DNA of 64,000 bases from Kondoa malvinella. Taxonomy: Eukaryota > Basidiomycota > Agaricostilbomycetes > Agaricostilbales > Kondoaceae. Location of the stretch: the NCBI GenBank assembly GCA_039545315.1, contig BCIM01000016.1:1-64000 (forward strand), written 5' to 3'. The position numbers and the translations under genes were made by a program. Shown here one piece after another: positions 58,987 through 64,000 of this stretch (within the stretch, counting starts at the first letter, position 1; each line of letters starts with the position of its first letter). Below the pieces are notes generated by a model. It saw nothing but the letters and a program-made list of their open reading frames with translations, was not told the DNA's origin and did no database searches.

Positions 58987-61198
58987 ATGCCCAGGCAAGA
59001 CTGGGATCCAGACAATGGTACTCCTGAGTGCATCAATCTATATCATCGGCGTTAGTTTGCTATTTCGTACGCCAAAGTAAAGAGGGTTCATGCACGCGCG
59101 CCCATCCAGTTTATGTTCCGCCGTCCTGGGGCGTTGAGCCTGCCTCGCCTTTGATCGGTATCCGACCTCTATCCAGAACACTCAGCAACACACCGTTCAA
59201 AGATTGTGTGTCCAAAATCTTGGAGGACATCAATAAGCGCTGGGCAGACTGTCGGTTCGGCAAAATGGCGCCAGCCATACTCAAGGAGGATATTGTCCTT
59301 CAATTCCAACGTACTTCAGGCCCGAAATCTATTGTCGCCTTTCTGTGAGCCTCTTCCAGATCATCTTTGCGTTGCATGCTAAGCTTTGAACAGAGAGAGA
59401 CCCGACAAGCCAAAGCCATGCACTGCTGGCAGTTTGGGCTACTTTGGGAAGTAAGTCTCAAGCTCAAGTTCATGACTGCGTTGACAAAGACATCCAGTAT
59501 CATGATTTCAACGAACCAGAGAAAGCTGTTGGTTTGCAAATGTCGAAAACACTAAAGGCAAAGAACATCGATTTGGCAGTCTACTTTGCATATAATCGCT
59601 ACCTCGAGCGCACAGGTGAAAAGGATAGAACGCCAAAGCTGAAACGTCCGAGGGATTCTGCCGCTACTCAAGATATTGAGCCAAAGAAGAAGCCAAAGAA
59701 GAAGAAGCCTGCACGAGACCCTCTGTCTCCGCCTCCGCCTCTGCCAGATAGTCCTCCACCTCGCAATACCCCTAATCCGCTTGGCGACGATTCAGATGAG
59801 GATCAATTAGCAAGTGACAACGATAACAATATGGGTCAAGACAACGCTTTCGATGACCTTCCACCTGCCTACCTACCCATGAACACTAGCAAACAGCGCA
59901 GACCTACGCCCAGCGGCTCTGGAACAGCCAAATCATCCCGCACGCATGCAGTCGGACAAAGAGACTCCCCCGAGCTGGCCTCGCAGCATCATAGTCCGCC
60001 TTCAGCCTCGCCCTTCTCCGCAGCGCCTCGCCAGACTCCCTTACCGCCTTCACCCAAGAAGCGCTTCAAAGCTAGGCCATCAGTCAGCAATTCGACTGCA
60101 GAGGACGCACCAGCTAGCCAGTCTGAGACTCCACGAGCGTCGACGTCTGCTGTACCTCCTAGCTCTCAGACTCTCCCAGGATCGCCAGCTGTCTCACCAC
60201 GCAAAACTGCACAGAACATATTCCAGTCTGCTGTATCACCATCTGCGAGACATGCGAGCGCTTCTCAAGCTCAAGCTGGGAGCAGCAATACGAGAAAGCA
60301 ATCATTGTCTACTAAGCAGCCTTCGCCTCTCGTCATCGGCGATTCGGATGACGAGATGCCCAGCCTCGAACCAGCCTCACCATATATCGCTCCAAATACC
60401 AGCTCCCGACCTCGATCCAGCAAGAAGCTTTCAACAGTCGCCAAAGGAAAATGCAGGGCAGTCGAGCCGGTCTCGAATAGCTCAGCTGCACAGCAAGAAA
60501 AGTCGAAGAGAAGCAATAAGCAACACCCTTCTCCCAGACCTCAAACTAATGGCTATGCGATTGCTCGAAAGGCAAGAGTAGCAGATCCGAAAAAGTCTGC
60601 GGATTTGAGCTATAACGTTGGCGATGTGTTGAAGTATACCTCGTGGGGCACATTTGTTGCGAATGGAACGGTTTGGAAGGATGGGGCGAGAAGCAAACCG
60701 GGGAATGTCGAAATTGTAGGTGAGTTGTGTTCTATCGTCTGAGGACGAGGTTGAACCTGTTGTGCAGATTTCGAAAAGCAGCCTGCTAGTTTTGTACCAC
60801 CATTCACGATCAAAACAGAAGACCCGACTCCTTCTGGCTCTGGCAGTCAGCGTGCGGGGTTTGTCAGTGGATCAACTCAAGCTAGTCAAACGCCAAGTCA
60901 GCCCGCTGCCTCAACCAGTCAATCTCAATCCCAAAGACCTGAAAACGTCCCTCTTCCTTCTTCTGACGAGATGGACGACGATGATCTGCCCGAGATCTCT
61001 CAGCCTTCTTACCAACCTCTCGCAATCAAGCCTGAAAACCCTTCGCCTGTCAAAGATCCTATCCTTGGTCAGTTCTCGGGCGCGAGTCCTTCTCGGTCGC
61101 CCAACAAGTACTCGTCAGTCAAGCAGGAGAAGAGGACAGCTGCTTCCCCGACGAAGGGAAAGGCTAGTTTTGTGGATTTGACGGGTGATAGTGATTAG
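58987..61198 (+). CDS. Nuclear low-complexity protein with SUMO-consensus sites and a SIM-like tail
   Basis: Five exons (58987-59050, 59110-59344, 59396-59450, 59498-60719, 60768-61198) give 668 aa in consistent phase. The N-terminal 170 residues look folded ('LYVPPSWGVEPASPLIGI', 'KILEDINKRWADCRFGKMAP', 'KAMHCWQFGLLWEYHDFNEP') and match no family known to me. A Lys/Arg NLS follows ('EPKKKPKKKKPA'), then a long Ser/Pro linker, then a short ordered block 'SYNVGDVLKYTSWGTFVANG'. The last 140 residues contain psi-K-x-E motifs IKTE, IKPE and VKQE and end 'FVDLTGDSD', a SUMO-interacting motif; 'LVIGDSDDE' is a second SIM-like element. Confidence 0.75.
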
Positions 61199-61617
61199 CT
61201 TGTAATGCTTTAGCGTGTTGTTGTAGGCTCGAAAAGAATCTCCTATGCCATTGTAAGCTCGTATCATAGCTGGTCTAGCACTTCGACGCGTCAAACAGAC
61301 ACGTTGAAACGCGACCCGCAAGAATGGCTCCGATGACGTGACGGAAGCTGTCCTCGCTTTAGCGCGAAGTCCGACTGTCCGAGTGTACATTGCATCCTAT
61401 AGGGTTGAGCAGGGACCCCTAAACCGAAGCTCTGGTGTTCGCACCCAAATTATGAATTTGTTGCGATCTTGCGTTCTTTCAAGCACCACCATCTTTCAAA
61501 GGCTCAGTGTCGACTCAGACATATCACAGCAAGGTCAGTCTTGAGGCTGAACATGTATGCCTTTGCTGAAGAGGAGCGCAGGCTACACCTTTCAACCAAA
61601 CAACACAAACAAGTGAA
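61199..61617. other. Intergenic region
   Basis: A 419-bp gap between two plus-strand genes. No recognisable coding segment or repeat. It should hold the 3' UTR of the SIM protein and the promoter of the F-box-like gene. Confidence 0.45.
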
Positions 61618-63482
61618 ATGCCTCCAAAGCGCAAGGCCAAGGCTAAGAAGCCTAAAGAGCCTCTCAGTGGTCAGTCTAATCTCGTATAAGCCCCTTTCAG
61701 ACCTCATACTGGTCTCTTGCTGCTAGATGTCGGTTCGGATTTCGACTTCGTTTGTCGAGACTATTTCTCTCTCCATGTCTATCTGACAGTCTTCAATTCA
61801 GATTGACGGTCCTGCAAAGAAGCGAGCTGCTGCCACTGCTGCTGCAAAGAAGAAAGGCGACAAGAAAGCCAAAGCGACTGACAGTGCTGCTGATGCCCCT
61901 AAAGAGGCTGCGACTCAAGAACCTGGCACGACCGAGCAGAAAGAAAAGCCTCCAAAGAAGAAAGCTAAAGTCTCTAGGAAGGTAGCTGACATTAAGAAAA
62001 AGGTCCGTGCATCGCTTTCATTGCATTCGTGTGCTGATTTGGTCTTAGCAACTTGGTGCATGGATGGATATTCCTGAGTGAGTGCTAGTCTGTGTGCTGC
62101 AAGGTGACTGACAGCGTGACCTGCAGATGGACAAACAACGTTTCACCTTTGGTCGACAACTGCCCTCTCGAAGTCATTGACTGTAGTGCGCTATCTATTA
62201 CTTCCCATCAAGCTCTTCTAATTGTTCCGTACAGTTCTCGGCGATGAAGGTCTCAACATCCGCGATCATGTTGCTTTGGCCGCTACTTGCAAGACTTTTC
62301 GCGTCGCTTACTCTACCGAAGAAGTCTGGAAGGCCTTGCTTGCTGTTCGACAGCTTGAGAGTGTTGCTGATGATCTTTACGTGAGCCGATCTGTGAGGGT
62401 CTGTTGAGTGTCGGAGCTGATCTGCCCCAAAGAATGACTTTCGCGATGAGGTAGGAGTTGTTCCGTCACACGATTGAATGACACTGATCCGTTCAGCTAG
62501 GCTGGCGATTTGGGAAAATCTGCTACGGCCAGCGAGGAGCAGAAGCACTTGCGCACTGTGACCCACGTCAGTGTCCCGAGCCTCAGCAATTGTGTTTTGC
62601 TGAAGAGATCCCAAACTGACAGATCTTCAGCAATGCACCTAACATCCGAGCCAGCGACTTTCAACTCGTCACTAGCGTCGGCGGGATGCCTGTAGTGGCT
62701 ATCGCCCCGTCGCACTCTACTGCGGTCTTCAAAATTAACGTCCGTGATGCCAATAATAACAGCAAAGCGGTAACTGACCTCAAGACAGGAACAACGCATC
62801 AACCAGAGTAAGCGATCACTAGTCTAGCTGAAAGACTACAGCTGAATCACTCCTCACTAGCCAACGCCAAAGCTCATTACAAGGTCTCGCCTGCTGAATT
62901 AAAGAATCTCACTAGCAAAGATGAGTACAATCGAGGGAGTTCATATGTCTTATACAGCTTGGTATGTCTTACCTTTATTGCTCTAGCACAATCCACAAGC
63001 ACCCAAAAAGATGTATCGAGAATATGTATGCTCTCAGCCATTGTCGGCTGACTTTTACTAATAATGTGTGCAGTCTGTCCAAGCTTTGGCTTATCACGCT
63101 CATGGTGGACCTCTCGGCCATGCTCAACAGTGAGTCTCGCCTCTTTAGCCCAATACGTTGCCTAATATTGCTTACAGCATGAACAAAGTGAAGACTACCG
63201 CTGCCAAGGCTCAAGCTACCAAACAAGCTAATGGTGGTGCGTCAAGCCTATCTGTTGCTATGTACTAGCTGAACGTGCGTCTTTATGCAGCGCCCCCTCC
63301 CAAGGCTCCTCGAGTCGGCAAAAACATGGACCGGTGAGCAAACAGACATCATTTGCTGCACAGATCTGATGCGTATGGCTAGTCATTTGCCTCGAGAAGC
63401 TTACGACAAAAGCTATGGTGGATACATTGGATACCACGCATACATGAACGGAGAGGGAGAAGAATACTATGCTTCTGATTGA
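61618..63482 (+). CDS. F-box-like protein with Lys-rich nuclear N-terminus
   Basis: Starts at ATG 61618 ('MPPKRKAKAKKPKEPLS') and continues with Ala/Lys-rich tracts ('AAATAAAKKKGDKKAK', 'KPPKKKAKVSRK'). An F-box-like block follows: 'NCPLEVIDFLGDEGLNIRDH' and 'VALAATCKTFRVAYSTEEVW'. Later segments are 'ASDFQLVTSVGGMPVVAIA', 'HYKVSPAELKNLTSKDEY', 'SLSVQALAYHAHGGPLGHAQ' and the Tyr-rich tail 'KSYGGYIGYHAYMNGEGEEY'. About a dozen exons; choosing acceptors at CTAG|GCTGGC, GACAG|ATCTTC and GAAAG|ACTACAG keeps a single open frame. The tail resembles basidiomycete F-box proteins with XPA-like C-termini. It probably acts in a nuclear SCF-type ubiquitin ligase; the substrate is unknown. Confidence 0.65.
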
Positions 63483-63923
63483 ACGTTGATTATGCTTCAT
63501 GTACAGTAGACGATTTCCTGCATGTATAACAGGGCCTATGCATTTGCATAGCCGAACACTTTGATTCAGCTGAAACCGACTGCACTCGGACACGGACAAC
63601 GAAAAGTCTCCGCGCAGATCTCGTATCACTGCTAGCCTAGCCCCAAGCGCGTGCGAATTAGTCCGCACGTTGGCTTGGAAGATCTGCAGTGGACAGCCCT
63701 TGTCTTATCTCGTCGACTCTATTTTGAGTCCTTCTAGATCTTCTTGGCAAATGAGCTACCGCAACATAGTGCTGCGCCTATGCGCTCACTCGTCCCTTGT
63801 TGGCTGTGTTCCTACCGTTAGCGATGCTATTATTACGGAATCCATCGCAGTCTTATCTGCCCTTGATTGTCCTGCCTTCCTCCTTTCATCTGTTTCACTA
63901 TCTCTCTTTCCATATTCAACACA
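63483..63923. promoter_or_regulatory. Intergenic region and promoter of the next gene
   Basis: A 441-bp gap. The last 60 bp before ATG 63924 are pyrimidine-rich (CTCCTTTCATC..., CTATCTCTCTTTCC) and end CAACACAATGG, a favourable fungal start context. No gene was recognised in the gap. Confidence 0.45.
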
Positions 63924-64000
63924 ATGGAAGACCTCTCTCCTTCCTCTTCTCGTCTACAGCAGCCGCGGTGGAGCATCTCTGGTATGTCCGTTGCTGCATC
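63924..64000 (+). CDS. Start of an unidentified gene (partial)
   Basis: ATG 63924 in good context opens 'MEDLSPSSSRLQQPRWSIS', followed after 19 codons by a consensus donor GTATGT. The remainder lies outside the window, so no product can be named. Confidence 0.5.
   Translation, partial: MEDLSPSSSRLQQPRWSISGMSVAA

Noticed and set aside
62500..62640. Apparent in-frame TGA inside the F-box-like gene (near 62617)
   Set aside because: Moving the preceding acceptor to CTAG|GCTGGC and using donor GTCAGT with acceptor GACAG removes the stop and keeps a good reading frame. It is splicing, not a pseudogene.

Overview
This window is nuclear DNA of a compact, intron-rich fungus, most likely a basidiomycete. 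Nearly every gene is cut by short introns (most 46-60 nt, donors GTGAGT, GTGCGT, GTCAGT or GTAAGT). The proteins are fungal/eukaryotic (Swi5, RIX7, BEM3, COG2, DPM3, GDA1, ARPC3), and intergenic gaps are often below 100 bp. A species name cannot be read from the sequence; a yeast-like or small-genome basidiomycete fits best.

Layout. 1-542 is the 5' end of a minus-strand Ty1/copia retrotransposon: gag start, primer-binding site abutting an LTR end, and a short direct repeat. 743-3954 holds a coiled-coil gene of unknown role, orphan exons and a gene-poor stretch with a 17-bp tandem repeat. 3955-29734 is dense housekeeping DNA: peroxisomal thiolase, ARPC3, a NIP30/FAM192A protein, S-formylglutathione hydrolase, tRNA pseudouridine synthase PUS3/DEG1, a Cdc7/Cdc15/SepH-type kinase, Swi5, adenosine kinase, a polytopic membrane protein, ALG14, a SET-domain methyltransferase, a CsbD-like protein, a BEM3-type RhoGAP and casein kinase 2 beta. 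30833-47155 carries an epoxide-hydrolase-like enzyme, a putative nuclear coiled-coil protein, DPM3, a C2H2 zinc-finger protein built from micro-exons, a mitochondrial protein, a TPR-like fungal protein, COG2 and a Gln-rich transcription-factor-like protein. 47240-49482 is ambiguous (two doubtful genes). 49493-63482 carries SVP26, RIX7, an FGGY pentulose kinase, GDA1, RPC11, a protein with SUMO-consensus sites and a SIM-like tail, and an F-box-like protein. A new gene starts at 63924 and leaves the window.

Functional themes. Five genes serve ER/Golgi glycosylation and traffic: ALG14 and DPM3 (ER dolichol pathway), COG2 and SVP26 (Golgi retrieval) and GDA1 (Golgi GDP-mannose cycle). BEM3, the Cdc7/SepH-type kinase and ARPC3 concern polarity, septation and actin. 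PUS3, RIX7 and RPC11 belong to the RNA/translation machinery. Genes mostly alternate as head-to-head and tail-to-tail pairs, several separated by only 20-100 bp, so shared promoters and overlapping 3' UTRs are expected.

Gene models were spliced by eye using GT-AG (rarely GC-AG) borders, reading-frame continuity and family conservation. For most genes the summed exons are a multiple of three. Unresolved junctions are stated in the entries. No tRNA, rRNA or CRISPR array was seen.
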